This document shows positions 8,602 to 17,021 of a stretch of DNA of 64,000 nucleotides, piece after piece; positions within the stretch are counted from its first letter, which is position 1; each line of letters starts with the position of its first letter. The notes beneath the pieces were generated by a model, which ran no database searches, was not told the DNA's origin, and saw only the letters and a program-made list of their open reading frames with translations. The DNA comes from Oscillospiraceae bacterium (GTDB taxonomy: Bacteria > Bacillota > Clostridia > Oscillospirales > Ruminococcaceae): NCBI GenBank assembly GCA_025758045.1, contig CP107208.1, positions 3,038,001 to 3,102,000 on the forward strand, in the 5' to 3' direction. The translations under genes were made by a program, and so were the position numbers.

Positions 8602-9333
8602 TTACTTCTCCAAATAAGCATCCACGCCCAGGGCCACCTTCATCATTTCGGTAAAGCTGGTCTGGCGCTGTTCGGCGGTTGTGATCTCGGGAGAAACGAA
8701 GCTGTCCGAGATGGTCAACAGGCAGGCGGCGCGCTTGCCCAGCACCTTGGCATTGTGGAAAAGGGCGAAGCTCTCCATCTCGACGGCCAGGCAGCCCTTC
8801 TCGTCCCGCAGCTTTTCCCAATAAGTCGGCTTGGCATCGCTGGGCTGGCGGTAGAACACGTCCGAGGAATGGATGTTGCCCTCGATCAGAGGAATGTTCT
8901 GGGCGGCGGCGCTGGCACGCAGGGCGTTGTTCAGCTCGCAGCTGGGCTGCTGGATGTCGTCGGTGTCGCCGCTCTGGGTCACAGCGTAGTTGCTCTCCGA
9001 GTAAGCACCGGTGGCCAGCACCACGTCAAACAGCTTGGCCTTGTCGGTGTAAGAACCGGCAGAGCCGATGCGGATGATGTTCTCGACGCCATACTGGCTG
9101 AACAGCTCGTAGGAATAGATGCCGATGGACGGCATGCCCATGCCGCTGCCCATCACGCTGATGGGGCGGCCCTGGTAAGTGCCGGTAAAGCCGTACATAC
9201 CGCGCACGTCGGTGACGAGGCGCGGGTTCTCCAAAAAGGTTTCGGCGATGAACTTCGCCCGCAGCGGATCACCGGGCATCAGGACGGTCTTGGCAAAATC
9301 GCCTTTTTCGGCGCGGTTATGAGGGGTAGACAT
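8602..9333 (-). CDS. deoD: Purine-nucleoside phosphorylase, DeoD type
   Basis: This 243-aa enzyme performs phosphorolysis of purine (deoxy)nucleosides to base and ribose-1-phosphate. Family features include the N-terminal His and PGDPLRAKFIAE phosphate loop, GSGMGMPS, RIGSAGSY and VEMESFALF (substrate-ribose binding) and the catalytic Asp in TISDSF. The length is normal for the hexameric DeoD class. It is first in a salvage operon with cdd and a BMP lipoprotein. A 7-bp inverted repeat overlaps its promoter region. Confidence 0.94.
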   Translation of the reverse strand: MSTPHNRAEKGDFAKTVLMPGDPLRAKFIAETFLENPRLVTDVRGMYGFTGTYQGRPISVMGSGMGMPSIGIYSYELFSQYGVENIIRIGSAGSYTDKAKLFDVVLATGAYSESNYAVTQSGDTDDIQQPSCELNNALRASAAAQNIPLIEGNIHSSDVFYRQPSDAKPTYWEKLRDEKGCLAVEMESFALFHNAKVLGKRAACLLTISDSFVSPEITTAEQRQTSFTEMMKVALGVDAYLEK

Positions 9334-9373
9334 AAATGTACTCTCCTTTTCAGGTTATTGTAATATAATAGTA

Positions 9374-9398
9374 TACCACATTTCGGGCGTTTGTGGTA
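9374..9398. promoter_or_regulatory. Inverted repeat in the divergent deoD / radical SAM promoter region
   Basis: TACCACA and TGTGGTA form a perfect 7-bp inverted repeat with an 11-bp spacer. A minus-strand extended -10 (TGGTATACT, hexamer at 9370-9375) overlaps one arm. A symmetrical site over a promoter suggests an operator controlling deoD, or both divergent units. The binding protein is unknown. Confidence 0.5.
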
Positions 9399-9436
9399 AA
9401 ATCAAATGGAAAAAAGTTGTGAAAGAGGTTGGAACC

Positions 9437-10351
9437 ATGCAGCTGCCGAATCCTTGTACCCTTTGCCCCCGTGCCTGCCGGGCGGACCGCGCCCACGGGC
9501 AGCGGGGTTTCTGTGGGGCCGACGGCACTTTGCGGGTGGCCCGCGCCGCCCTGCACCACTGGGAGGAGCCGTGCCTGAGCGGCGACCCCAACGCCGCCAC
9601 CGGCAGCGGTACGGTGTTTTTTTCCAACTGCGCGCTGCGGTGCTGCTACTGCCAGAACTATCCCATCAGCCAGGGCGATGTGGGCAAAGAAATTACCGTG
9701 GAGCGGCTAACGGAAATCTTTCTTGAGCTGCAAAAGGGCGGCGCGAAAAACTTAAACCTTGTCACCGCCACCCAATACCTGCCCTGGGTGCTGCCCGCGC
9801 TGGATGCCGCACGGGCGGCAGGTTTTGCCCTGCCGGTCGTCTACAATACCGGCGGGTATGAGACGTTGGAGACCGTCAAGGCACTGGCTGACTACGTAGA
9901 TATTTGGCTGGCCGATGTAAAATATGCCAACCCGGACCTGGCGGCCGAGCTTTCCGCCGCACGGGATTATCCCGCCGTGGCCGAAGCCGCCCTGCGGCAG
10001 ATGCTGCGCCAGACCGGTGCGCCAGTGTACGATGACGACGGCTACCTGCAAAAGGGCGTCATCGTGCGGCACCTGGCCCTGCCCGGCCACACTGACGACA
10101 GCTTTGCCGTGCTGGCGCTGCTGGCCCGCATCCGGGACGAGGAGGGCGTGCCTTTCATTCCCAGCCTGATGAGCCAGTTCACGCCGTTTTATAAGGCGGC
10201 CGAACATAATTTGGGGCGGCGCATCACGACCTACGAGTACCGCAAGGTCATCGACGAGGCGGTGCGCCTGGGCCTGACCGACGGCTACATGCAGGAGAAA
10301 AGCAGTGCTCGGGAAGAATACACCCCGCCCTTTGACCTGGAGGGCGTGTGA
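9437..10351 (+). CDS. Radical SAM protein, PflX-like (COG1313 type)
   Basis: This 304-aa protein has an N-terminal cysteine cluster (CTLCPRACRADRA...GFCG) and the radical SAM motif CALRCCYCQNYPIS around residues 65-80, which binds the 4Fe-4S cluster that cleaves S-adenosylmethionine. This layout is that of the PflX/uncharacterised pyruvate-formate-lyase-activase-like proteins, whose real targets are mostly unknown. The ATG at 9437 was chosen because AAAGAGG lies eight bases upstream; a GTG at 9419 has none. The gene overlaps the next reading frame at a TGATG junction. Confidence 0.82.
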   Translation: MQLPNPCTLCPRACRADRAHGQRGFCGADGTLRVARAALHHWEEPCLSGDPNAATGSGTVFFSNCALRCCYCQNYPISQGDVGKEITVERLTEIFLELQKGGAKNLNLVTATQYLPWVLPALDAARAAGFALPVVYNTGGYETLETVKALADYVDIWLADVKYANPDLAAELSAARDYPAVAEAALRQMLRQTGAPVYDDDGYLQKGVIVRHLALPGHTDDSFAVLALLARIRDEEGVPFIPSLMSQFTPFYKAAEHNLGRRITTYEYRKVIDEAVRLGLTDGYMQEKSSAREEYTPPFDLEGV

Positions 10352-12234
10352 TGCTTATCGGTATCGCGTATCTGGCGCTGTTTTTGGCCGCCGGGCTGCT
10401 GTTGGCACGGTGGGCCGTGCCGGACGGCTCCCCTGCCGTGGCGGTCCCGCTGGGGTGCGGGTTTGGTGTTTCGCTGCTGGCGGCGCTGCCCGCCGGGTTC
10501 GCGCTGGTGTGCGGCTTCACGCTGCGGGCCGTCTGGCTTGCGGCTGCCGGGGCCGCCCTGCTTTGCGCGGTATTGATTTTTGCCGGGCGCGGACATATCC
10601 GTTTTGCTAGGGACCCCGACCGCGGCGCGATGTGGCTCTGCCTGCTGCCGGTGCTGGCCGTGACGCTGTACCTGCTGCACACCCATGTGCTGCACAAGGT
10701 AACCGGCACGCTGCACACCGGTCAGAGCTGCTACGGCGACATGCCGATGCACCTGGGGTTCATCGAGTACATTGCCCAGAGCGGCCAGTTCCCACCCCGG
10801 TATCCCCTGCTGGCCGGGGCGCACCGGTTCGGCTACCCGTTTTTGTGCGAGACCGTGTCCAGCGTGTTCCGTCTGCTGGGGGCCGGGCGGCGGGCGGCGT
10901 ATCTGCTGCCGATGGTGCCTGCCTTTGTCAGCGTATACGGCATGTTCTGGCAGTTGGCGCGGCGGATGCTGGGCAGCGCGGGCAAGGCGTGTCTGGCGTT
11001 TTATCTGCTTTTCATGGGCAGCGGGTTCGGTTTTGCCTACTTTTTAAAAGATGCCGCGACGTTTAAAGGTATCTTTACCGGGTTTTACACTACGCCCACC
11101 AACTATACGACGAAAAATATCGTGTGGGTCAACCCCATCGTGGACCTGCTGATCCCCCAGCGGGCCACGCTGTTTGGATGGTGCGTGCTGTTTGCGGCGC
11201 TGTACCTGCTATGGCGATTCGCGTTTGAGGGTGAGTCACATCTTTGGCTGCCGCTGGCGGTGCTGGTATTGCCTCTGCCTCTTTTGCAGACCCACAGTGC
11301 GCTGGCGCTGGTGTTCCTCTGTTTGGCGGGCGGACTGTACACGCTGACCCACCGCCCCCGCACGGCCAAAAATTTGCTGCCCTGGCTGGGACTGGCGGCG
11401 GTGTGCGGCGTGTGCTGGCTGGCCGAGATGTCCGGCACGGTGCTGGCCCAAAGTCTGGACGGCACCAACATGCTGCGGCTGCACTTCAACTGGGTCAACG
11501 GCAACGGCGACGGCACGCTGAAAGACCCGTGGCTGTGGTTTTACGTAAAAAATATCGGGCTGGTGTTTCTGCTCATCCTGCCGGCTGTGCGCCATGCCGG
11601 CACCCGCCAGCGCTGGCTGTTTGGCGGCGGTGCGGCGCTTTGGCTGCTGGCGGAGTTTGTGGTGTTCCAGCCCAACAACTACGATAATAACAAGCTGCTG
11701 TTTATTACCCACGCCCTTGGCTGTATGCTGGCAGCGCAATTGCTGGCGGATTGGGCCAAACGGCTGCGCACCCCTGCCCTGCGGGCGGCGGTGATCGCGG
11801 TTTGCTGTTTTGTGGGCATGTTCGGCAGCGTGCTGACCGTGGGACGGGAGCTGGTGAGCGACTACCAGCAGTGGGACGCCTCTGACATTGCGTTAGCCGA
11901 CTATATCAGCGAAAACGCCGAAAGCGACGCACTGTTTTTGACCAGTGACAGCCACCTGACTCCGGTGTTCGCCCTGGCCGGGCGGCGCATTGTCTGTGGT
12001 TCGTCCAGCTGGGTGTATTTCCACGGCATGGACTACGGGGCTGAGTATGCGGCCATGCAGGCTTTGTATGAGACCCCGGATGAGGATACTTTGCAGACCT
12101 GGGGCGTGGATTACGTGGTATTTGACGGCTCTGCCCTGGCCCGGTTTGACACTGATGAAGATTGGTATGCGGAGCGGTTCCCGGTGTGGTACGAGGATAC
12201 GGGATGCACAATTTATAAAACAGCCGCGGCCTAA
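10351..12234 (+). CDS. Large polytopic membrane protein, GT-C glycosyltransferase-like
   Basis: This 627-aa protein has an N-terminal half with about 12 hydrophobic helices. An early outside loop (CYGDMPMHLGFIEYIAQSG) carries the acidic residues and the HLGF-type pattern seen in GT-C lipid-linked-sugar transferases. The last 120 residues form a soluble outer domain (ADYISENAESDALFLTSDSH, WGVDYVVFDGSAL), also usual for such enzymes. Function is inferred from topology only; the donor and acceptor are not known. Its ATG overlaps the stop of the radical SAM gene, so the two are translationally coupled. A terminator follows at 12272. Confidence 0.65.
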   Translation: MLIGIAYLALFLAAGLLLARWAVPDGSPAVAVPLGCGFGVSLLAALPAGFALVCGFTLRAVWLAAAGAALLCAVLIFAGRGHIRFARDPDRGAMWLCLLPVLAVTLYLLHTHVLHKVTGTLHTGQSCYGDMPMHLGFIEYIAQSGQFPPRYPLLAGAHRFGYPFLCETVSSVFRLLGAGRRAAYLLPMVPAFVSVYGMFWQLARRMLGSAGKACLAFYLLFMGSGFGFAYFLKDAATFKGIFTGFYTTPTNYTTKNIVWVNPIVDLLIPQRATLFGWCVLFAALYLLWRFAFEGESHLWLPLAVLVLPLPLLQTHSALALVFLCLAGGLYTLTHRPRTAKNLLPWLGLAAVCGVCWLAEMSGTVLAQSLDGTNMLRLHFNWVNGNGDGTLKDPWLWFYVKNIGLVFLLILPAVRHAGTRQRWLFGGGAALWLLAEFVVFQPNNYDNNKLLFITHALGCMLAAQLLADWAKRLRTPALRAAVIAVCCFVGMFGSVLTVGRELVSDYQQWDASDIALADYISENAESDALFLTSDSHLTPVFALAGRRIVCGSSSWVYFHGMDYGAEYAAMQALYETPDEDTLQTWGVDYVVFDGSALARFDTDEDWYAERFPVWYEDTGCTIYKTAAA

Positions 12235-12271
12235 AGCCTCCCTCTTGGAGAGGGGCCAACACAAAGATTAA

Positions 12272-12313
12272 CAGCTGGCACCCATCTGAATAGGTGCCAG
12301 CCGTTTTGTTTTT
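12272..12313 (+). terminator. Terminator after the membrane protein gene
   Basis: GCTGGCACC pairs with GGTGCCAGC around a 10-base loop and is followed by CGTTTTGTTTTT. The short remnant just upstream (12235-12258, CCTCCCTCTTGGAGAGGGGCC) is a truncated copy of the CTCCC palindromic repeat. Confidence 0.8.
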
Positions 12314-12314
12314 A

Positions 12315-12486
12315 GGCAACACCGCACAATTCCCGCCTGACGGCTTAAGCACCGCTCCGGCGGCTGCGGCACGGCAACTGCGTTGCCAAAATGCTCGATA
12401 ATACACAAAGTATTATCTGCGCTTTTGGCTTAGCAGCTGCCGCACCTCGCTCGCCGTATCGGCACTTAGAATTATGCGGTATTGCC
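12315..12486. mobile_element. MITE-like element with terminal inverted repeats and TTTA duplication
   Basis: The 172-bp element begins GGCAACACCGCACAATTC and ends GAATTATGCGGTATTGCC, which are inverted copies matching at 15 of 18 positions. Both ends are flanked by TTTA, consistent with a 4-bp target-site duplication. It has no coding capacity. Inside are further short inverted repeats (GATAATAC...GTATTATC). It sits directly against the stop codon of the NYN-domain gene. The transposase family that would move it is not in the window. Confidence 0.7.
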
Positions 12487-12487
12487 T

Positions 12488-13306
12488 TTATTTACTTTTC
12501 CTTGTCGTCCGCCGTTTGGTGGTCGTTTTCCGTGCCGCTTTTTTCGGCGCGGGGGCCGGGCGCATGTGGACGAACTGGATCGGATTGCCATTGGCCAAAA
12601 TGCGCTCTTCCACTTCCAGTTCCGGCAGGGATGCCAGGAACTTGTTCAGGCTCTTGGAGCCGAAGTTGCGCACATCAAAGTCCGGATAACGCTTGATGAG
12701 CTGGTCGCCCACGCGGGAGGTGCGCACCCAACCGGTGCCGTCGTCCATCTCATCGATCATGCCGTCGATGATGCGGCCGATGGATTCGCGATTGATGGCG
12801 GTATCGTCCCCTGCGGCGGCGCGGGCACCGGCTTCAGCGGCAGGCACCGCCGGGGCGCTGTCGGCCTCGCCATGGTCCAGAATCAGGTCCAGATACTTGA
12901 ACTGGTCGCAGGCTTTGACAAAGGGACCGAGAGCCTTGCTCTCGCCCATGCCGATGACCAGCTTGCCGGCCTCCCGCAGACGGGCGGCCAGGCGGGTGAA
13001 GTCACTGTCCGAGGACACGATGCAGAACCCATCCAGGTTGCCGCTGTACAAAAGGTCCATAGCATCGATGATCATGGCCGAGTCGGTGGCGTTTTTGCCG
13101 GTGGTGTAGCTGTACTGCTGGATGGGGATGATGGAGTTGTTCAGCAAAGCATCTTTCCAGCTTTTCAGCCGCACGTCCGACCAGTCGCCATAGATGCGCT
13201 TGCAGGCAGCCACGCCAAAGGACGCTGCTTCGTCCAAAATCACCTTTACATATTTCGGCGAGATGTTGTCCGCGTCAATGAGAATCGCAAGTTTCAGGTC
13301 CTGCAT
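12488..13306 (-). CDS. NYN-domain (PIN-like) RNase with C-terminal OST-HTH/LOTUS domain
   Basis: This 272-aa protein begins with an NYN/LabA-like domain (residues about 3-145). ILIDADN at the start, TDSAMIIDAMDLLY and IVSSDSDFTRLA supply the conserved acidic residues of the metal-dependent nuclease site. After an Ala-rich linker comes a helix-turn-helix of the LOTUS type (IGRIIDGMIDE...DFDVRNFGSKSLNKFLASLPELEV, about 175-245), then a Lys/Arg/Thr-rich tail likely to bind nucleic acid. It probably cleaves or binds structured RNA. The start at 13306 has AGAGGT upstream and follows the methyltransferase gene by four bases. Confidence 0.82.
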   Translation of the reverse strand: MQDLKLAILIDADNISPKYVKVILDEAASFGVAACKRIYGDWSDVRLKSWKDALLNNSIIPIQQYSYTTGKNATDSAMIIDAMDLLYSGNLDGFCIVSSDSDFTRLAARLREAGKLVIGMGESKALGPFVKACDQFKYLDLILDHGEADSAPAVPAAEAGARAAAGDDTAINRESIGRIIDGMIDEMDDGTGWVRTSRVGDQLIKRYPDFDVRNFGSKSLNKFLASLPELEVEERILANGNPIQFVHMRPAPAPKKAARKTTTKRRTTRKSK

Positions 13307-13310
13307 AGGC

Positions 13311-14450
13311 TTACCTCTTCTCGCGCTTGGGCTGCTCAAAGTACATATACAGCTGGCACGGGATCATACCGTTGTATATTTTGCGGCGGCGGGCGGCCTT
13401 TTTGCCAAAATGCTGCTCAAAGTCAGCATCGGCGGTGATGGCATACAACCCCTGCGCCGGGTGGCGCTGCCAGACCTGGCCCAGCGTTTTGGCCAGGGCG
13501 GCGGCTTCGCCCGCGTCGCCCAGGCGCTCGCCATAGGGCGGGTTGGTCAGCACGGTGGCGGCGTCGGCGGCGGTAAAGTCCTTGACGTCGGCCACCTCAA
13601 AGCGGCAGCGCTCCCCCACGCCGGCCAGCTTGGCGTTAGCGTTAGCCAGGGCCACAGCGGCGGGGTCGATGTCGTAGCCGATGCCCTCAAAGGCGGCATC
13701 GGTGCGCACCTCGGACAGAGCTTTCTGGCGCTGCTCGGCCCAAATAGACGCGGGCACAAAGTCGAAATGCTCGGCGGCAAAGCGGCGGCGCAGGCCGGGG
13801 GCCAGGTTCAGCGCTTTCTGGGCAGACTCGATGACCAGCGTGCCGGAGCCGCAGAACGGGTCCTGCACCAGACTGTCGCGGCGCACGCGGCCCAGGTCGG
13901 CAATGGCAGCGGCCAGCGTCTCCTTGATGGGGGCCAGCGTGGCGTTTTTGCGGTAGCCGCGCTTGTGCAGGCCGTCGCCGGAGGTATCGAGGTAGATCTC
14001 CACGGTATCCTTGCGCAGGGCAAAGCGTACCTTGTACAGTGCGCCGATTTCCGGCAGGGTGCTGGTCTTGTGGCCGGCCATCAGGCGCTTGACAATGGCC
14101 TTTTTTACGATGCTCTGGCAGGCGGGCACGCTGGAAAGCTGGCTGGACAGGCTGGAGCCCTTGACCGGGAAGGCCGCGTCGGCAGGCAGCAGTTCTTCCC
14201 AGGCGATGTTGTAGCAGCCGTCGAACAGTTCATCAAAGGTGGTGGCCTTGTAGGTAGCCAGCAGCAGCAGCACACGCTCGGCGGTGCGCAGGTTCAGGTT
14301 AGCGGCGGCGATGATGTCGGCCCCGCCTTGGAACGCCACGCGGCCGTCGGTGACCTGGATGTTCTGGGCACCCAGGCGCTTGACCTCAAAGTTCAGCGTG
14401 GATTCGGTGCCGAAAAAGCACGGCGCCACCATGGTATACAGTGTAGGCAT
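13311..14450 (-). CDS. THUMP-domain class I SAM-dependent RNA methyltransferase (RlmL/YpsC-like)
   Basis: This 379-aa protein has an N-terminal ferredoxin-like plus THUMP region (FFGTESTLNFEVKRLGAQNI) and a C-terminal Rossmann methyltransferase domain. The latter carries motif I-like DPFCGSGTLVIESA and the catalytic NPPYGERL. This arrangement matches the 23S rRNA m2G2445-type enzymes (RlmL N-terminal half, YpsC). The ATG at 14450 was chosen for the AAAGGA ribosome-binding site. It is co-directional with the NYN gene, suggesting a shared RNA-processing role. Confidence 0.87.
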   Translation of the reverse strand: MPTLYTMVAPCFFGTESTLNFEVKRLGAQNIQVTDGRVAFQGGADIIAAANLNLRTAERVLLLLATYKATTFDELFDGCYNIAWEELLPADAAFPVKGSSLSSQLSSVPACQSIVKKAIVKRLMAGHKTSTLPEIGALYKVRFALRKDTVEIYLDTSGDGLHKRGYRKNATLAPIKETLAAAIADLGRVRRDSLVQDPFCGSGTLVIESAQKALNLAPGLRRRFAAEHFDFVPASIWAEQRQKALSEVRTDAAFEGIGYDIDPAAVALANANAKLAGVGERCRFEVADVKDFTAADAATVLTNPPYGERLGDAGEAAALAKTLGQVWQRHPAQGLYAITADADFEQHFGKKAARRRKIYNGMIPCQLYMYFEQPKREKR

Positions 14451-14561
14451 AAAGATCCTTTCGTTATTATGAGACAGGTAAAATTCACAAAAAGGCCCTG
14501 ACCCCGGCGCTGTTGCTGCCGGAGCAGAGCCCATTTTATTCAAACTAATTGTGGGCCAAAA

Positions 14562-15035
14562 TCAGCCGCGGCGGCGGGAATAGCCCCCGCGATGGTTTTC
14601 GGTCACGCGCTTGAGGTCGGCGATCTTTTCCTCGCTGCGGGATTTATAGCGGGCCATCATATCCTCAAAGCTCATCTCGCCCTGGGGTGCCTGGGGCTTG
14701 GGCTGCCAGACGCGGGGCTTCTCCTCGCGCTTCTGGCGCGGCTGGTTCGGGCGCGGGCCGCCATTGCCGCCGCCCTGGGGGCGATGGCCGCGCTCCGGTG
14801 CGGGCTGCGTGCGCTTGATGGAAAGCGCGATCTTGCCGTCCGGTGCAATGGAAAGCACCTTGACCTGCACAGTCTGCCCATCGCTCAGCACGGCAGAAAG
14901 ATCCTGCACGAACTCATACGAAACCTCAGAAATATGAACAAGACCCGTCTTGCCCTCGGGCAGAGAAACAAATGCGCCGAAAGGCTTGATGCCGGTGACC
15001 TTCCCCTCGACAATATCCCCAACTTGTAATGCCAA
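14562..15035 (-). CDS. S1 RNA-binding domain protein (YabR-like)
   Basis: This 157-aa protein has an S1/OB fold at residues 1-72 (GDIVEGKVTGIKPFGAFVSLPEGKTGLVHISEVS, then VKVLSIAPDGKIALSIKRT). A Gly/Pro/Gln/Arg-rich low-complexity stretch and a short helical C-terminus (FEDMMARYKSRSEEKIADLKR) follow. In Bacillus the gene after divIC is yabR, a single-S1-domain protein, and here it occupies the same place, so orthology is likely. The role is probably RNA binding at the ribosome. Confidence 0.85.
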   Translation of the reverse strand: MALQVGDIVEGKVTGIKPFGAFVSLPEGKTGLVHISEVSYEFVQDLSAVLSDGQTVQVKVLSIAPDGKIALSIKRTQPAPERGHRPQGGGNGGPRPNQPRQKREEKPRVWQPKPQAPQGEMSFEDMMARYKSRSEEKIADLKRVTENHRGGYSRRRG

Positions 15036-15108
15036 ACTATGATACCCCTTTTTTCTTTAGACTGAATATTCAGAGGGGTTGCCGCAAAGCGCCCCCGCTA
15101 AAACAAAA

Positions 15109-15393
15109 TTATTTGCCGCTGATGTCCACAAACACGCGCTCGTTCGGGCGCACATAGCCCTGCTCGCGGGCGTAGCGCTCAATAATGGCGCTGTCGCCCT
15201 GGTCCAGCGTGCTGGACAACTCGGCATTGGTGGTTTCCTGGGCTGTAAGCTGGTCCTGCAGGCTTTGCAGCTCCTGCTGTTTGGAGGCAATAGACACCTG
15301 GTACTGGATCAGCAGGAAAAACAGGTAGCCGCAAAGCGCCACAAAAGCAAGGGGCACCAGCCAGCCGGGAAGCAGTCCTTTTCGCTTTTTCAT
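15109..15393 (-). CDS. divIC: Septum formation initiator DivIC/FtsB-like protein
   Basis: This 94-aa bitopic protein has a short basic cytoplasmic end (MKKRKG), one membrane helix (LVPLAFVALCGYLFFLLIQY), a leucine-zipper coiled coil (residues about 32-65) and a C-terminal AREQGYVRPNERVF motif typical of DivIC. It acts with FtsL and DivIB in assembling the divisome. The start at 15393 is fixed by AAGGAGG ten bases upstream. Gene order yabP-yabQ-divIC-S1 is the same as in B. subtilis. Confidence 0.88.
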   Translation of the reverse strand: MKKRKGLLPGWLVPLAFVALCGYLFFLLIQYQVSIASKQQELQSLQDQLTAQETTNAELSSTLDQGDSAIIERYAREQGYVRPNERVFVDISGK

Positions 15394-15444
15394 CTTAAAG
15401 ACCGCCTCCTTTCCGTACAAATCCACATTACAGCTTACGCATAG

Positions 15445-15936
15445 CTAATTATATAATATCTTCGACTTCTTTTGCAACTGGTTTTTTCCAGATTTTTTTG
15501 ATTTTCCCGCTTTTTTCCGCGGTCGGCGGGGACAGCAGCGCTTTTTCAGTGCTGCCAGGCGGGCGCAGGCGGCTTTGCGCAGCGGTACGGCAATGTACCG
15601 CCGCCCCCAGCGAGCCGGGGCCAGCAGCAATCGGACGATCCATTCGGTCAAGACATGCAGCGGCGGCACGATGGCTTTCTGCCAGGCCAGTGCCCCGGCA
15701 GCCAGCCCCGCCGCCATGTACCAGCGGGCCAGCCCGGCCGCGCTGACGCCCGCCGAGAAGCCCACCAGCAGCACTGCAGCCGCTGTAAAGGCCAGCAAGT
15801 CCAGCACAAAGCAGCGCACCGGGCCGCGGCCCACCAGCAGCTCCGCACCATCCCGCACAGCCCAGAGCAGACAGCCCAGCCCTAAGCACCACAGCACATC
15901 CGCCCAGACAGCCGCAGCGGCGGGCGCGGCGGCCAT
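15445..15936 (-). CDS. yabQ: Spore cortex biosynthesis protein YabQ
   Basis: This 163-aa protein has about four membrane helices in the first 120 residues, a conserved WQKAIVPPLHVL-like stretch and a strongly basic C-terminal tail rich in Lys and Arg. YabQ of spore-formers is a mother-cell membrane protein needed for cortex synthesis. The identification rests on topology and on its place between yabP and divIC. Its ATG overlaps the yabP stop by one base (TGATG). It suggests that a sporulation gene set is retained in this lineage. Confidence 0.8.
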   Translation of the reverse strand: MAAAPAAAAVWADVLWCLGLGCLLWAVRDGAELLVGRGPVRCFVLDLLAFTAAAVLLVGFSAGVSAAGLARWYMAAGLAAGALAWQKAIVPPLHVLTEWIVRLLLAPARWGRRYIAVPLRKAACARLAALKKRCCPRRPRKKAGKSKKSGKNQLQKKSKILYN

Positions 15937-16283
15937 CAGCGGAAAAGCCTAGCCAGTAGGCTGCCGCCGGATTGGCGGTTCTCGGCATACTGCAGATACT
16001 CGATCTTGCCGGAAAGCTGTACCTGGCCGCTGGCCACCGAAAGTTCGCTGACCTGCAGGCCTTGCCCGCCCACCGTCAGGTTGCCCAGCGGCGTTTCCAG
16101 CACGGCAGCGTTTTCATCACAGCTGATGATGCGGGTAACGCCGGTAAGCGCTAAACGGCTGCGGTCTTTCAGCGCCAGGCTATGGCTGCGGGGTGTATTT
16201 GCAGTTTGCGCCGGGCCTGCCGGGGCGGCGGGCTGGTGCAGCGGTACGGTCTTGCTTTCCTGCCTGGTCTCCTGCATGGGCAT
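15936..16283 (-). CDS. yabP: Sporulation protein YabP
   Basis: This 115-aa protein has a Pro/Ala-rich first 35 residues, then the YabP/YqfC fold (HSLALKDRSRLALTGVTRIISCDENAAVLETPLGNLTVGGQGL), ending with LSVASGQVQLSGKIEYLQY. The N-terminal extension is longer than in Bacillus YabP. GGGAGGG lies just upstream of the ATG. The protein is a conserved component of spore coat/cortex assembly under mother-cell control, and the gene is coupled to yabQ. Confidence 0.86.
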   Translation of the reverse strand: MPMQETRQESKTVPLHQPAAPAGPAQTANTPRSHSLALKDRSRLALTGVTRIISCDENAAVLETPLGNLTVGGQGLQVSELSVASGQVQLSGKIEYLQYAENRQSGGSLLARLFR

Positions 16284-16353
16284 GTTTCCCTCCCGCGTGG
16301 CAATTTCCTAAAGTGCGAATTCCCTATAAGATATGCGGGACGGGGCGGAAATA

Positions 16354-16596
16354 TTACTCGATGACCTCAAACAATTCGCGGGCGACATCCTTGCCTTTCG
16401 GCTCCTCGACGGCCAGCACCCGCACTTTGACAGGGCGGTTGCCGAAGGTGATCTCGATGACATCACCGACTTTGACGGCATAGCTGGCCTTGGCAGGCTT
16501 ATCGTTGACCATCACGCGGCCGGCATCGGCGACCTCGTTGGCCAGGGTACGCCGCTTGATCAGGCGGCTGACCTTTAAGTATTTGTCCAAACGCAT
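16354..16596 (-). CDS. rqcP: S4-domain ribosome quality control factor RqcP (YabO)
   Basis: This 80-aa protein consists almost wholly of one S4 RNA-binding domain (MRLDKYLKVSRLIKRRTLANEVADAGRV at the start, then VKVGDVIEI). RqcP/YabO, related to Hsp15, stabilises peptidyl-tRNA on split 50S subunits during alanine tailing of stalled chains. Its position between hup and yabP is the standard Clostridia/Bacillus order. AAGGAGAAGAAC precedes the ATG. Confidence 0.92.
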   Translation of the reverse strand: MRLDKYLKVSRLIKRRTLANEVADAGRVMVNDKPAKASYAVKVGDVIEITFGNRPVKVRVLAVEEPKGKDVARELFEVIE

Positions 16597-16670
16597 GGGG
16601 TTCTTCTCCTTCTTATTGACTAAAAATGCACCCCGTGCCGAAGCGACGGGGTGCAGAACTTTGGGATAAC

Positions 16671-16943
16671 TTACTGAACAGCGTCCTTCAGGGCCTTGCC
16701 AGCCTTGAATGCGGGCAGCTTGGAAGCCTCGATGGTGATCTCGGCACCAGTCTGGGGGTTGCGGCCCTTGCGCTCGGGGCGCTCGCGGACCTCGAAAGTG
16801 CCAAAGCCAACCAGGGTGACCTTGTCGCCGCCCTTCAGGGACTCGGTGATGACATCGAGAGCGCCGTTGACAGCAGCCTCGGCATCCTTCTTGGTCAGAT
16901 TTGCTTTTTCCGCAACAGCGGCGATCAGTTCAACTTTCGTCAT
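16671..16943 (-). CDS. hup: HU-family DNA-binding protein
   Basis: This 90-aa nucleoid protein shows the full HU pattern: MTKVELIAAVAEKANLTKKDAEAAV helices, the GFGTFEVRERPERKGRNPQTG beta-arm with the intercalating Pro in RNPQTG, and the C-terminal helix PAFKAGKALKDAV. The start at 16943 has GGAGGT nine bases upstream. Downstream of its stop lies a hairpin of CCCGTCGCTTCGGCACGGGG (about 16629-16652) with T-rich flank that probably ends its transcript. Confidence 0.95.
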   Translation of the reverse strand: MTKVELIAAVAEKANLTKKDAEAAVNGALDVITESLKGGDKVTLVGFGTFEVRERPERKGRNPQTGAEITIEASKLPAFKAGKALKDAVQ

Positions 16944-17021
16944 GGTTTGTACCTCCAAAAATTTATCAGCAAAAAGCAGCTGCGAACGCGGGGCGTGCCC
17001 GGTCCTGCTATGCTTCTTGTC

